DNA of 19,631 bases from Cellvibrionales bacterium UBA2618. GTDB lineage: Bacteria > Pseudomonadota > Gammaproteobacteria > Pseudomonadales > Porticoccaceae. The stretch covers positions 4,950-24,580 of the forward strand of contig DDJS01000059.1 of NCBI GenBank assembly GCA_002339165.1, read 5' to 3'. Positions 1-8,134 of the stretch are shown here, piece after piece (the stretch's first letter is position 1; the number at the start of each line of letters is the position of its first letter). Position numbers and translations under genes: made by a program. Below the pieces are notes generated by a model, which saw only the letters and a program-made list of their open reading frames with translations, was not told the origin of the DNA and did no database searches.

Positions 1-17
1 GCCAAGTGCCAAGTGCC
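1..17. repeat. short 7-bp direct repeat at window edge
   Basis: The window opens with GCCAAGT twice followed by GCC. It may be the end of a longer tandem array cut by the window boundary, or chance. No gene is seen from 1 to 143. Confidence 0.4.
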
Positions 18-143
18 TGACCATATCGTCCAACGATGACCTGCGCTATTTACAGCCATTCTCAATGGGTATTTTTTGGATGGACCGCGCATCGATTCGT
101 GCGGCGATGTTCGACATCGCCCTTTGCTATCCGTGAACACCGA

Positions 144-590
144 TCACCGGTCACCCGCGAAGTAGTATCGGAGAATGATATAACCCCCAAACAAACGAAA
201 TATCCATGTGCCGAGCGTCGCAAAGACAATGCTGCCTAACAATAAGAAGGTCAATAGCGCGAGGAGCCCCACAGCGAAGGCCGGCATCAAGATGACGATC
301 CCAACAATCCATTCCATCCCAACGGCGCCCCCCGAGATCAGGACCGTTAAGCTCAAAATGAGGCTGGCACGAAATAATCTAAACCCGATATCCTCATCAT
401 CAATCGCTATAAAATGAAACCATGTTGTGGTCTCTCTCGCCGGCTTAGCCTCGACCTCGGGCTCTGCCACCGCGTATTTTTTGGGATTATGGTAAGCCAT
501 GAGCTCTTTGAGGCCGAGCTCTACTTTAGCTGGCTGTGTTGTGGATTCAGGCGTTGCTGCAAAGCGTGTTGATTCATTTGAAATTGGCAT
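144..590 (-). CDS. small membrane protein of unknown function
   Basis: A 148-residue protein I do not recognise. The soluble N-terminal half (about residues 1-70) is polar and rich in Ala, Glu, Pro and Thr. It is followed by two or three hydrophobic helices at about residues 72-95 and 98-130, and a basic C-terminus ending in YYFAGDR. I chose the ATG at 590 because GAGAGGGAAT lies six bases before it; the open frame continues 14 codons further up with no better start. It is 158 bp downstream of the hydrolase stop on the same strand, so co-transcription is possible. An inner-membrane location is inferred from the helices only. Confidence 0.7.
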   Translation of the reverse strand: MPISNESTRFAATPESTTQPAKVELGLKELMAYHNPKKYAVAEPEVEAKPARETTTWFHFIAIDDEDIGFRLFRASLILSLTVLISGGAVGMEWIVGIVILMPAFAVGLLALLTFLLLGSIVFATLGTWIFRLFGGYIILRYYFAGDR

Positions 591-748
591 GAGATTCCCT
601 CTCGGTTTCAATAGACACCTCACAAGGAGCATAGCAGGTCATGGACCCAAGCATGGAATTTAGCCTGATCGCTGGAGTTATCGACAAGGTCACCGCGCGC
701 CGTTGCCTCAACGACGGCGGCGATGGAGTCCTTTACGCTCGATTTACG

Positions 749-1951
749 TTAAAGCGCTTGATAGAGAGTTTTAGAGAGCTGATTAGCGGTTTGGTATAGG
801 TTCATCAGGCCGTGCTGCTGGTTGTTCAAAAAGGCAAAGCCGAGCTGATTTTTGCAGTCGCCAAAGGCCACCTCGCCGCCAATGCCCGAGTGACCAAAGC
901 GGCCTTTAGCCAGAGAGATTGGCGTCATCGGAGAATCCACCATATAACCCAAACCAAACTGATAGGGCAGACCAAAAAGTGCGCCGTCAGGACCGGAAGA
1001 ATGCACTTGAGTAACCCAATCAATGGTCTTTGGTGTCAGCAGATGGTAGTCGTCGCGAACGCCTCCGCTGGCCAATACGCCATAGAGCGTCGCCAAACTC
1101 GCGGCGGTGCCATGACCATTGGCGGCGGGAACTTCTGCCATGCGCCACTCTTGCGTATTGATCACATCGGCGGCGTCGGGCACCGCACCAAAGGCTATCT
1201 GGTAGTCACCCAACACCACCGCCGCCTTGATGTCACGCAATCGCCTGGGCAACAACCAATCGGGTATCCGCGATAGCCAAACCGCCCGGCTGGCGGTGTT
1301 ATCACCCGCCGCCATTAACTGATCGGCGCAACGCTCCATATCGGACAGATCGATGCCGATTTTAAAATCTAAATTCAACGGCGCAGCAATTTCCTCGGCA
1401 AAGTACCGACCGACCGAGCGCCCGTCGACGCGTCGAATCAATTCACCCACCAACCAGCCAAAGGTCAAGGCGTGGTAACTTTGCGAGATACCCGGTTCTC
1501 GAAAGGGTTGTTGAGCGGCGAGCAGATCGGTAAACAAAAACCAATCGCGCCATTGATTTTTGGGGATTGGCTGCCTAAAACCAAACATGGCTGCGCGATG
1601 ACACAGCACGTCAGACACTGTTGTTTGCTGTTTTCCACAACAACCGTATTCGGGCCAGTAATCGGCGACTGGGCGCTCAACGTCAAGCTTCTGTTGTTCG
1701 ATCAGGCGCGCTGCGCACGTCGCCACCAGACCCTTGGTCACAGAGAAAACATTGACCAGCGTATCGGCTTGCCACGGCCGCGTTTTTGCCGCGTCACGAT
1801 AACCGCCAAAAAGGTCGATGATACGCTCACCTCGGTACTCGACCGCCAGCGATGCGCCGACCTCATAACCCGATTCGAGCGCCCGCGCAAAGACGTCGGC
1901 AACGGGCTGAAAACGCGGATCGCAATAACCGGATAGCCATTGGCTGGACAT
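749..1951 (-). CDS. serine hydrolase, family VIII esterase / class C beta-lactamase fold
   Basis: A 400-residue protein with the full catalytic set of the beta-lactamase/transpeptidase-like fold (Beta-lactamase, Pfam PF00144). The nucleophile motif S70-V-T-K73 is preceded by NVF. The Tyr base is in Y159-H-A within SQSYHALTFGWLVGE. The third motif is H354-S-G in RFGHSGIGGE. The YHAL..GWLVGE block and the GHSGIGG block are typical of EstB-like family VIII carboxylesterases rather than true AmpC enzymes, which carry YxN and KTG. No signal peptide is seen, so it is probably cytoplasmic. GGGGAT precedes the ATG at a normal distance. Its substrate is unknown; small-ester hydrolysis is the family's usual activity. 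The frame stays open for 42 further codons after its TAA stop (see findings). Confidence 0.92.
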   Translation of the reverse strand: MSSQWLSGYCDPRFQPVADVFARALESGYEVGASLAVEYRGERIIDLFGGYRDAAKTRPWQADTLVNVFSVTKGLVATCAARLIEQQKLDVERPVADYWPEYGCCGKQQTTVSDVLCHRAAMFGFRQPIPKNQWRDWFLFTDLLAAQQPFREPGISQSYHALTFGWLVGELIRRVDGRSVGRYFAEEIAAPLNLDFKIGIDLSDMERCADQLMAAGDNTASRAVWLSRIPDWLLPRRLRDIKAAVVLGDYQIAFGAVPDAADVINTQEWRMAEVPAANGHGTAASLATLYGVLASGGVRDDYHLLTPKTIDWVTQVHSSGPDGALFGLPYQFGLGYMVDSPMTPISLAKGRFGHSGIGGEVAFGDCKNQLGFAFLNNQQHGLMNLYQTANQLSKTLYQAL

Positions 1952-2277
1952 AGATATCCCCTAGCAAATAAGTACCCTACCATCCTTGGCACGTTAGTAG
2001 CCAGTAGTTGGCTGGCAAAGATCCGCCGACTGGTCGCTGCATCGCGCTAACCTAAACCGTTGCGCGCGCCAAACCGGCGCGCAGCAGTGGCTTTATGGCA
2101 CCGACTTATCGCTAACAGTCACCGCTGCATGCGCATTAAAATCAGCCGCTGAACAGGGATTTTTCAACGACCCCAGTTGTTACATGGACGCTGCGCTCTG
2201 TTACAGTTATGACGACGACGAGCGATGCCGCAATCGCAAAAATGAGACAAAATCCACCCTAAGAGATTGGACAAGCT
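1952..2277. other. divergent intergenic region with GC hairpin
   Basis: A 326-bp gap between the divergent hydrolase and CoA-binding genes, so it should carry both promoters. I cannot point to convincing -35/-10 pairs. The one clear structure is a perfect 7-bp all-GC hairpin at 2064-2082 (GCGCGCC, loop AAACC, GGCGCGC). It lacks a T-tract on either side, so it is not a standard terminator. No coding frame is convincing here. Confidence 0.5.
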
Positions 2278-2763
2278 ATGCAAGAAAGAGTGAAGGTCGA
2301 CCAAGACCCGTCGTTAATCGATCTTTATGCGAACGACGATTACCCACAGCACTTCCTCAAGCAAATACTCACCGAGGTACAGTGCATTGCCCTGGTCGGT
2401 GCCAGCCCGCGCTCCGATAGAGACAGTTATCAGTGCATGCGTGTGCTTTTGAAGCGTGGCTATGAGGTGATTCCGGTGAATCCGCGCGCCGCCGGCGAGC
2501 TTATTTTAGGCAAGTATTGTTACCCATCGCTCGCGGCTATTGATCAAACCGTGGATATGGTGGACATCTTTCGCACCTCGGACGCGGCGTTCGGCGTTAC
2601 CCAGGAGGCAATAATCATTGGCGCGCGCGTAGTCTGGATGCAACTTGACGTGATCAACCGAACAGCCGCTGACCTCGCCGAAAGTGCCGGATTGAAGGTT
2701 GTGATGAATCGCTGTCCAAAGTTAGAATTGCAAAAACTCTATTGCGCGGACCTGCGGCGCTAA
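2278..2763 (+). CDS. CoA-binding protein (YccU/CoA_binding_2 family)
   Basis: A 161-residue single-domain Rossmann protein of the CoA_binding_2 family (E. coli YccU type, usually about 135-145 residues). Visible family blocks: IALVGAS near residues 37-43 (nucleotide loop), GYEVIPVNP (61-69), VDMVDIFR (92-99), VVWMQLDV (118-125) and VVMNRCPKLE (141-150). The first 30 residues are an extra N-terminal helix region. The family binds CoA in the cytoplasm but has no firmly assigned reaction. The ATG has only a weak upstream AGAGATTGG, but no better in-frame start exists. It lies 37 bp before the crotonase-family gene, so it is likely the first gene of an acyl-CoA operon with the next two genes. Confidence 0.9.
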   Translation: MQERVKVDQDPSLIDLYANDDYPQHFLKQILTEVQCIALVGASPRSDRDSYQCMRVLLKRGYEVIPVNPRAAGELILGKYCYPSLAAIDQTVDMVDIFRTSDAAFGVTQEAIIIGARVVWMQLDVINRTAADLAESAGLKVVMNRCPKLELQKLYCADLRR

Positions 2764-2800
2764 CCGCTAGCGCGCCAGAAATACACTATGAGGTGTGACA

Positions 2801-3622
2801 ATGACAGACCCGACAGCGCTCGATCAAACCACCGATGGCATCCTACTCAGCGAATTGAGCGACGGTGTTTTGCGCCTAACGCTCAATGACCATAAACGCC
2901 GCAACGCGCTCTCCAATGAAATGCTCGCGCAATTGTCGGCGGTATTCGCCGACGCCGCCACCGACGACGCGGTGCGGGCGATTGTTATAGCCGCCAACGG
3001 GCCGGCGTTTTGCGCCGGCCACGATTTAAAACAAATTACCGCTGCCCGTGCTGCCGACGACGCGGGTCGGGCCGACTTCGAGCGCCTGTTCGCAGGTTGC
3101 GCCGAACTCATGCAGGCGATTGTCAATCATCCACAAGCGGTGATCGCCGAGGTCGCCGGTGTTGCCACCGCCGCAGGCTGCCAACTGGTCGCCAGTTGCG
3201 ATCTCGCGCTGGCTGCAGACACCGCGCGGTTTGCCACGCCGGGCGTCAATATCGGCTTATTTTGCTCGACCCCGATGGTCGCGCTATCGCGCAACGTAAC
3301 GCACAAACACGCCATGGAAATGCTGCTCACCGGCGATATGATCGCCGCCACGCGCGCCGAACAAATCGGTTTGATCAATCGCGTGGTCGACGCTTCGCAA
3401 CTGACCGAACAGAGCATGGCCATGGCCAGTCAAATCGCCAGTAAATCGCAAATGACCGTGGCGCTAGGAAAACGGGCATTCTATCAGCAGGCGAATATGC
3501 CGCTCGCCGGTGCCTATGATTATGCCTCTGAGGTGATGGTCGGTAACCTACTCAAGCAGGATGCCAAAGAAGGCATAGACGCGTTTATTGGCAAGCGTCC
3601 AGCCCACTGGCGGGACCAGTAA
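2801..3622 (+). CDS. enoyl-CoA hydratase/isomerase family protein (ECHDC3-like crotonase)
   Basis: A 273-residue crotonase-fold protein. The oxyanion-hole segment FCAGHDLK (70-77) and the second oxyanion Gly in AAGCQLVASCDLA (124-136) are present. The closest family I recognise is ECHDC3-like, from the LFCSTPMVALSRNV and AMEMLLTG blocks. Both general acid/base glutamates of classical enoyl-CoA hydratase are replaced: Gln128 at the E144 site and Gly148 at the E164 site (FATPGVNIG versus FxxPExxLG). Simple hydration of crotonyl-CoA is therefore doubtful; an isomerase, thioesterase-like or other crotonase reaction is possible. The ATG at 2801 is preferred over a GTG at 2795 because GAGGTG (2790-2795) sits five bases before it and overlaps the GTG. 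Three bases separate its stop from the ligase start. Confidence 0.93.
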   Translation: MTDPTALDQTTDGILLSELSDGVLRLTLNDHKRRNALSNEMLAQLSAVFADAATDDAVRAIVIAANGPAFCAGHDLKQITAARAADDAGRADFERLFAGCAELMQAIVNHPQAVIAEVAGVATAAGCQLVASCDLALAADTARFATPGVNIGLFCSTPMVALSRNVTHKHAMEMLLTGDMIAATRAEQIGLINRVVDASQLTEQSMAMASQIASKSQMTVALGKRAFYQQANMPLAGAYDYASEVMVGNLLKQDAKEGIDAFIGKRPAHWRDQ

Positions 3623-3625
3623 CCT

Positions 3626-5257
3626 ATGACTAGTATCTACGACCGCGATCTCGACCGAGTCGAGGCTAACCATCAACCGTTGACCCCACTGACCTTTTTA
3701 GAGCGAGCGGCGCGGGTATTCCCGCAGACCACCGCAGTCATATACGGCGACCTGCGCGTCGACTACGCCGATTTCTACCGGCGCTGCCGCCAATTGGCGT
3801 CGGCGTTGGCGGATCGCGGTATCGGCCACGGCGACACCGTATCGGTGATGCTCGCCAACACACCGGCCATGCTCGAAGCCCACTACGCGGTGCCAATGTG
3901 CGGCGCGGTGCTGCACACCATGAACACCCGTTTGGATGCCGCGGTCATCGCCCTGCAACTCGACCATGCGCAGAGTCTGGTGCTGATCACCGACACGGCG
4001 TTTTCTGCCACCATTGGCGCAGCGCTTGAAATCGCCAGCGCAGAGCCATTGATCATCGATTATATTGACCCAGTTGAGCCACAGACCGGCGATAGATTAG
4101 GCGACCACGAGTACGAGGCTACGCTGGCCAGCGGCGACGCCGACTTTGCCTGGCGCATGCCGCAAGATGAGTGGGACGCCATTGCTGTCAATTATACCTC
4201 GGGAACCACTGGTGATCCCAAGGGAGTGGTCTATCACCATCGCGGTGCCAGTCTTCTCGCCCAAGGTAATATTATTACCGCGTCGATTCCCAAGCACGCC
4301 GTGTACCTTTGGACCTTGCCGATGTTTCACTGCAATGGCTGGTGTTTTCCATGGACCATCGCCGCGGTGAATGGCACCCATGTCTGCCTGCGCGAGGTTC
4401 GCGGCGATGCCATCTGGGCGGCACTCGCCGACCATCGAGTCACCCACCTATGCGGAGCTCCGGTGGTAATGTCGACCCTGTTGGCGGCGAGTCAACAGCA
4501 ACAACGCCGCTTGACGACCACAGTAGAATTTTTTACCGCGGCTGCACCACCGCCCGAGTCGGTGCTCTCAGAGATGCGCGAGGCGGGCTTTAACGTCACC
4601 CATCTATATGGCTTAACCGAGGTCTACGGCCCGGCTGTGGCCAACGACTGGCACGCCGAATGGGATGCCTTGCCAGCGGCGCAGCAGGCAACACTCAAGG
4701 CCCGACAGGGCGTCCGCTACCACGCGCTAGAACAACTCGAGGTCATGGACCCTGCGACCATGGTGGCGGTACCCACAGATGGTGAAACCCTCGGCGAGGT
4801 GATGTTTCGCGGCAACGTGGTGATGAAGGGCTATCTAAAGAACAAGGCGGCCACCGAAGAGGCCTTTGCCGGTGGTTGGTTCCACTCTGGCGACCTCGCC
4901 GTGGTGCACCCCGATGGCTATGTACAATTAAAAGATCGCAGCAAAGATATTATTATCTCGGGCGGCGAAAATATCTCCTCGATCGAAATTGAAGAGGCCC
5001 TGCATAAGCATCCGCAGGTTGCGGCAGCCGCAGCCGTCGCCATGCCACATCCAAAGTGGGGTGAGACCCCCTGCGCCTTTGTCGAGTTGCACGCGGGACC
5101 CGCGGTATCGGCGGAACAATTGATCACTTGGTGCAGGCAGCATCTGGCAACCTACAAAGCGCCCAGCCGCATCGTGTTTGGCGCCATCATCAAAACCTCC
5201 ACCGGCAAGGTGCAAAAATTTGCCCTCCGTCAGCGCGCAGCGCAATTGGCCGAATAG
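3626..5257 (+). CDS. AMP-forming acyl-CoA synthetase (medium/short-chain type)
   Basis: A 543-residue member of the adenylate-forming (ANL) superfamily that activates a carboxylic acid through an acyl-AMP to acyl-CoA. Motifs in order: phosphate loop YTSGTTGDPKG (190-200), substrate-pocket block MFHCNGWCFPWT (233-244), YGLTE (328-332), SGDLA with Asp423, hinge DRSKD (437-441), GGENISSIEIEE (446-457) and the catalytic Lys528 in TSTGKVQKF. The MFHCNGW segment matches the group that includes plant AAE-type enzymes and DmdB-like ligases, so a short- or medium-chain acid is likely; the exact substrate cannot be read. It follows the crotonase gene by three bases and is almost certainly co-transcribed, implying activation of an acid whose CoA ester is then processed. 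DMSP-type metabolism is only one untested option. Confidence 0.95.
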   Translation: MTSIYDRDLDRVEANHQPLTPLTFLERAARVFPQTTAVIYGDLRVDYADFYRRCRQLASALADRGIGHGDTVSVMLANTPAMLEAHYAVPMCGAVLHTMNTRLDAAVIALQLDHAQSLVLITDTAFSATIGAALEIASAEPLIIDYIDPVEPQTGDRLGDHEYEATLASGDADFAWRMPQDEWDAIAVNYTSGTTGDPKGVVYHHRGASLLAQGNIITASIPKHAVYLWTLPMFHCNGWCFPWTIAAVNGTHVCLREVRGDAIWAALADHRVTHLCGAPVVMSTLLAASQQQQRRLTTTVEFFTAAAPPPESVLSEMREAGFNVTHLYGLTEVYGPAVANDWHAEWDALPAAQQATLKARQGVRYHALEQLEVMDPATMVAVPTDGETLGEVMFRGNVVMKGYLKNKAATEEAFAGGWFHSGDLAVVHPDGYVQLKDRSKDIIISGGENISSIEIEEALHKHPQVAAAAAVAMPHPKWGETPCAFVELHAGPAVSAEQLITWCRQHLATYKAPSRIVFGAIIKTSTGKVQKFALRQRAAQLAE

Positions 5258-5327
5258 CCGCCACGAATGCACCGCAGCCACGCGCTACCGAGCCATTCAA
5301 TCGGCGCGGCGAGTGGTTACCTTAGAT

Positions 5328-5355
5328 CGATGACCTCAAAACGATGACCTCAAAG
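5328..5355. repeat. 14-bp tandem duplication
   Basis: CGATGACCTCAAA occurs twice head to tail (units start at 5328 and 5342). It lies just outside the cupin lipoprotein stop codon at 5359, between two convergent genes. It looks like a recent slippage duplication; no function is apparent. Confidence 0.75.
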
Positions 5356-5358
5356 TGG

Positions 5359-6051
5359 TTACATCAATTCGATAACCAAAACTTGAAATAGCTCACCCAA
5401 ATTGGTCACCTTGTGGCTGGTCTCATCGCCCCAGCGAACCTCGCCCGCAGCCACCACCCGCTCGGTGGCCACCCCCTCCAGCGTTTCAACCAAAAAGCGC
5501 GCGTCGTTGATAAACACCGACACCTTGGCGTTGTGACTGTGCAGCGGCGCCTGCATACCCTCAGCATAGGTAGTTTTAAACACCCGATAACCCTCCCCTT
5601 CAAGCAGCAGTTGGTGCAACTTGGGGTAGCGATCAAAGCCATTTGGCGCCTCTGCTAGGGTCGGTTGGTACGAAGCTTTTAGCTCGACATAGACGCTCTC
5701 GGTCGGATGATCGAGTCGATTCTGCGCGGCGTGAACATCGTTGTCAGGTATTTCAAAGGGCACTAGGGCGTCGGTATCGCGCCGTTCGGCGACACCATCA
5801 ATACTGGTAAACCGGCGACTCACAGCGGTCAGGTGAACCCCGACCGTGCGATTGTGACTGTGCATGGCGGAACTTTCACCGGCGGCATAGCCCGCACGGA
5901 CAACCTTAACCCAGTCATTTTCAAACTCGGTACGGTACTGATCCGGGGCCATATCGGTAGCGGTACCGATCGGAACGCCATGTTTGGCGCTAAAATTGAT
6001 ATCGCAGCCGGCCAGCATGGCGGTGATTAGTAATATTGTAAAAAACTGCAT
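5359..6051 (-). CDS. lipoprotein with two cupin-like domains
   Basis: A 230-residue protein with a short lipoprotein signal (hydrophobic residues 2-14, lipobox MLAGC, acylated Cys16), so it is exported and lipid-anchored. The mature part is an internal duplication of a small beta-barrel. Half one has GESSAMHSHNRTVGVHL (58-74) and His107; half two has GMQAPLHSHNAKVSVFI (165-181) and His213. Each half carries the cupin HxH pair and a later His, so each could bind one metal ion. No enzyme signature is seen; a sensing, sugar-binding or dioxygenase-like role would be guesswork. The gene converges on the acyl-CoA operon (101-bp gap) and is divergent from the LON-domain gene. Confidence 0.85.
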   Translation of the reverse strand: MQFFTILLITAMLAGCDINFSAKHGVPIGTATDMAPDQYRTEFENDWVKVVRAGYAAGESSAMHSHNRTVGVHLTAVSRRFTSIDGVAERRDTDALVPFEIPDNDVHAAQNRLDHPTESVYVELKASYQPTLAEAPNGFDRYPKLHQLLLEGEGYRVFKTTYAEGMQAPLHSHNAKVSVFINDARFLVETLEGVATERVVAAGEVRWGDETSHKVTNLGELFQVLVIELM

Positions 6052-6443
6052 TGCCGGTACCCCAGATTAAAGCCTATCGATGGTGATGCCCATGATCGAT
6101 CTCGGACGCCGCTTACCGCTATTGTACTGCAGCCGCATTAATCTATGTCTATGTCTGTGTCTGTGTCCGTGCCGATAGCCACAGAATAAAGGCCTCCCTG
6201 CCATGTTTTAACATAGCGCCACATGCGGCATTCGAGTGGTTTTTCAACCCGTCCGAGCGAACCACACGTCGAATCTCGCGGCGATTGATTGCTCTACCGA
6301 ATCGGTAAAAACGTCACCCAACCTCATAACCGAGTGATTGCGGGGGCAAAAACACTTCGACATTACCGCCAGCAAATATTAGGATAATGAGGATTAGGTC
6401 TGAAATATTCATCAAAATGGGTTTTTAACGAGAGCGAGTTGAT
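6052..6443. other. divergent intergenic region
   Basis: A 392-bp gap between the divergent lipoprotein and LON-domain genes. It contains the hexamer repeat at 6142-6171 and an AT-rich stretch around 6375-6390 with a possible -10 (GATAAT, 6383-6388) for the rightward gene, without a good -35. No credible reading frame was found on either strand. Confidence 0.4.
6142..6171. repeat. hexanucleotide tandem repeat, five units
   Basis: Two TCTATG, two TCTGTG and one TCCGTG follow one another without gaps. It is noncoding and lies about 90 bp upstream of the cupin lipoprotein start, in its probable promoter or upstream region. Such hexamer tracts can change copy number by slippage. Confidence 0.85.
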
Positions 6444-7103
6444 GTGAGCAGCTTTGTAGACGTCGCTATTTTTCCACTGCCAAATCAGGTGAGCTTTCCC
6501 GGCACCGTCGTGCCACTGCATGTGTTCGAGCCCAGATATCGCACGATGATCGATGAATCGGTCGAACATGAACGGATGATCGCGGTATGCCACGTTAAAA
6601 AGCAGATCGGCGCGGCAAAAAAGCCGCAATCCATCCAGCGCGCGCTGAATACCAATCAGGCCTCCTACCTGCCGCAGGAGATCTTTAGTGCGGGGCCCTG
6701 CAATATCCTAAAACGTTCCCGCGACGGCAGAATTTACGTCAATATTAACATGCGGCACCGCTTGAAATTTGACCGTGAAATCCAGACATTACCCTACCGC
6801 ATCGCGAGCTGCTCAATGCTTCATGACGATCTGGTCGAACCGAGCCTAATGGTAGACCAACAGATCGAGATCGTCGATATGATCCTCAACTTGATTGTCA
6901 GGCAAGCGCCCACCGAGGTCAGCAGATTTAATCGAGAAACCTGGTTGGCGATGGATCCACAACAATTTTCGTTTACCATCTTTCAACTATTGCGCTTTGA
7001 ACCCGAATTGATGCAGTGCATTCTGGAATTGACCAATCCCGAGGAACGGCTGCAACTGATCGTCAAAACCCTGACCGACAACGACCACGAATTTATCGGC
7101 TGA
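6444..7103 (+). CDS. LON peptidase N-terminal (substrate-binding) domain protein
   Basis: A 219-residue stand-alone LON_substr_bdg protein (PF02190), without the AAA+ or peptidase parts of Lon. The diagnostic N-terminal block is IFPLPNQVSFPG (9-20) followed by VPLHVFEPRYRTM (23-35). The middle has VNINMRHRLKFDRE, and the C-terminal half is helical (about 135-219). Proteins of this kind are common and their targets are mostly unknown; binding of a substrate or peptide is inferred from the domain. The start is GTG at 6444, with GAGAGCGAG just upstream; an ATG at 6442 is out of frame. The next gene starts 31 bp downstream on the same strand, so they may be co-transcribed. Confidence 0.9.
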   Translation: MSSFVDVAIFPLPNQVSFPGTVVPLHVFEPRYRTMIDESVEHERMIAVCHVKKQIGAAKKPQSIQRALNTNQASYLPQEIFSAGPCNILKRSRDGRIYVNINMRHRLKFDREIQTLPYRIASCSMLHDDLVEPSLMVDQQIEIVDMILNLIVRQAPTEVSRFNRETWLAMDPQQFSFTIFQLLRFEPELMQCILELTNPEERLQLIVKTLTDNDHEFIG

Positions 7104-7134
7104 GACCACCACAACCCAGTACGGTGGGCGATGT

Positions 7135-7722
7135 ATGAACAACGATCAACCGACCAGCAAACGTAGATTAACGCTGACCTCGATCGGCGTAGGTATAGTG
7201 ATCGGCAGCCTCGGCACCTTGCTTGGTATAGCAGCGCTTGATCGATTCAGCGACCGCCTCGAACATCTTCCCGGCGCAACGCTCGCAGGCGTCGCCGGGC
7301 ATGCGTTTAACGATCCGCTGCAAAACGCCACGAGCAACGCGGAGCCGCTAATCGGCCCACCAAATCCTACCTCTGGCGACATCGCCTTTGATTGCCAACA
7401 AACTTCCGCCAGCCGCAGCGGCAATGTCGAGCGTTTGACGCTGGTATTTAATCCGGACGACCAAACACTGACGCTAGGCTCTATCGTCGGTCTGCCGTTT
7501 GAACGCATAAAAAAGCGCATACACTTTTCCTATGCACCCGGTTATCTGGCTGAAAATCAGTTCATCGACGACTATATTTTTGAGCCAACAAGCGGTCGAT
7601 TGACTCAGCGCGTTAAGGTACCCAGCATAGCTTCCACCACAATCCAAAACGCCGATAACGATGGCTATACAACCATTTACTCAGCGAAATATTTTTGTAC
7701 CCGCAAGCGCTTGCGCAAGTGA
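7135..7722 (+). CDS. single-pass membrane protein of unknown function
   Basis: A 195-residue protein with a short cytoplasmic tail containing KRR (9-11), one transmembrane helix at about residues 14-35, and a periplasmic domain by the positive-inside rule. The domain has two cysteines (in DCQQT and at the end in YFCTRKR), which could form a disulfide. The segment from about residue 95 on (FNPDDQTLTLGSIVGLPFERIKKRIHFSYAPGY) reads like a compact beta domain, but I do not recognise a family. It starts 31 bp after the LON-domain stop codon with GGTGGGCGAT upstream. Confidence 0.75.
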   Translation: MNNDQPTSKRRLTLTSIGVGIVIGSLGTLLGIAALDRFSDRLEHLPGATLAGVAGHAFNDPLQNATSNAEPLIGPPNPTSGDIAFDCQQTSASRSGNVERLTLVFNPDDQTLTLGSIVGLPFERIKKRIHFSYAPGYLAENQFIDDYIFEPTSGRLTQRVKVPSIASTTIQNADNDGYTTIYSAKYFCTRKRLRK

Positions 7723-8134
7723 CCCAAGACAACGCACTGATCCACGGCATGGGCAACGAACACGAGTCAATCGGCATCAAAAATGGGATATAAAAACACC
7801 CGTCGTAATAGCGCTCACTGGGTCATCGACGAGGTCGTCGCCTAGCGCGCCTCAGTGGCCCCTGAATCGGTGAAAAGCAACAACCTCAGACAATAATTGC
7901 AAACCTGCGATGGCCATGCCATGCATAATTGCGTATGTCTGCGCCAGCACGAGCCTTCGACCAAGCGTTGGAAGAGGCACAAAGACCTAGCAACATCGGT
8001 TATTTTGCACTAAAGTCAAAAATAAATACCAATGGCGGCCTAGCAGGAGCAGATCACCGCTCGGTCAAGTCCTGCGTTTTTATGGGCCTCGACGGTAATC
8101 CTCATAACAATTAACAAAAACAAGGAGATTGAGC
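7723..8134. other. intergenic region with small inverted repeats
   Basis: A 412-bp gap between two rightward genes, presumably holding the CMD-family gene's promoter. A 6-bp perfect inverted repeat (CGACGA, GG, TCGTCG; 7827-7840) is nested inside CACTG (7816-7820) and CAGTG (7853-7857). A 61-codon frame at 7929-8114 begins with TTG, has no ribosome binding site and no recognisable similarity, so I do not call it a gene. Confidence 0.4.

Noticed and set aside
36..239. 67-codon + strand frame
   Set aside because: Overlaps the end of the membrane-protein gene on the other strand; no ribosome binding site and composition unlike a protein family I know.
2064..2082. GC-rich hairpin as a terminator
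   Set aside because: No T-tract on either strand, and it lies between divergent gene starts where a terminator is not expected.
2278..5257. Three-gene operon as a DMSP demethylation (dmdBCD) locus
   Set aside because: No DmdA or acyl-CoA dehydrogenase (DmdC) gene is present, and the crotonase lacks the expected catalytic glutamates.
7929..8114. 61-codon frame before the CMD-family gene
   Set aside because: TTG start, no ribosome binding site, no recognisable motif; kept as intergenic.
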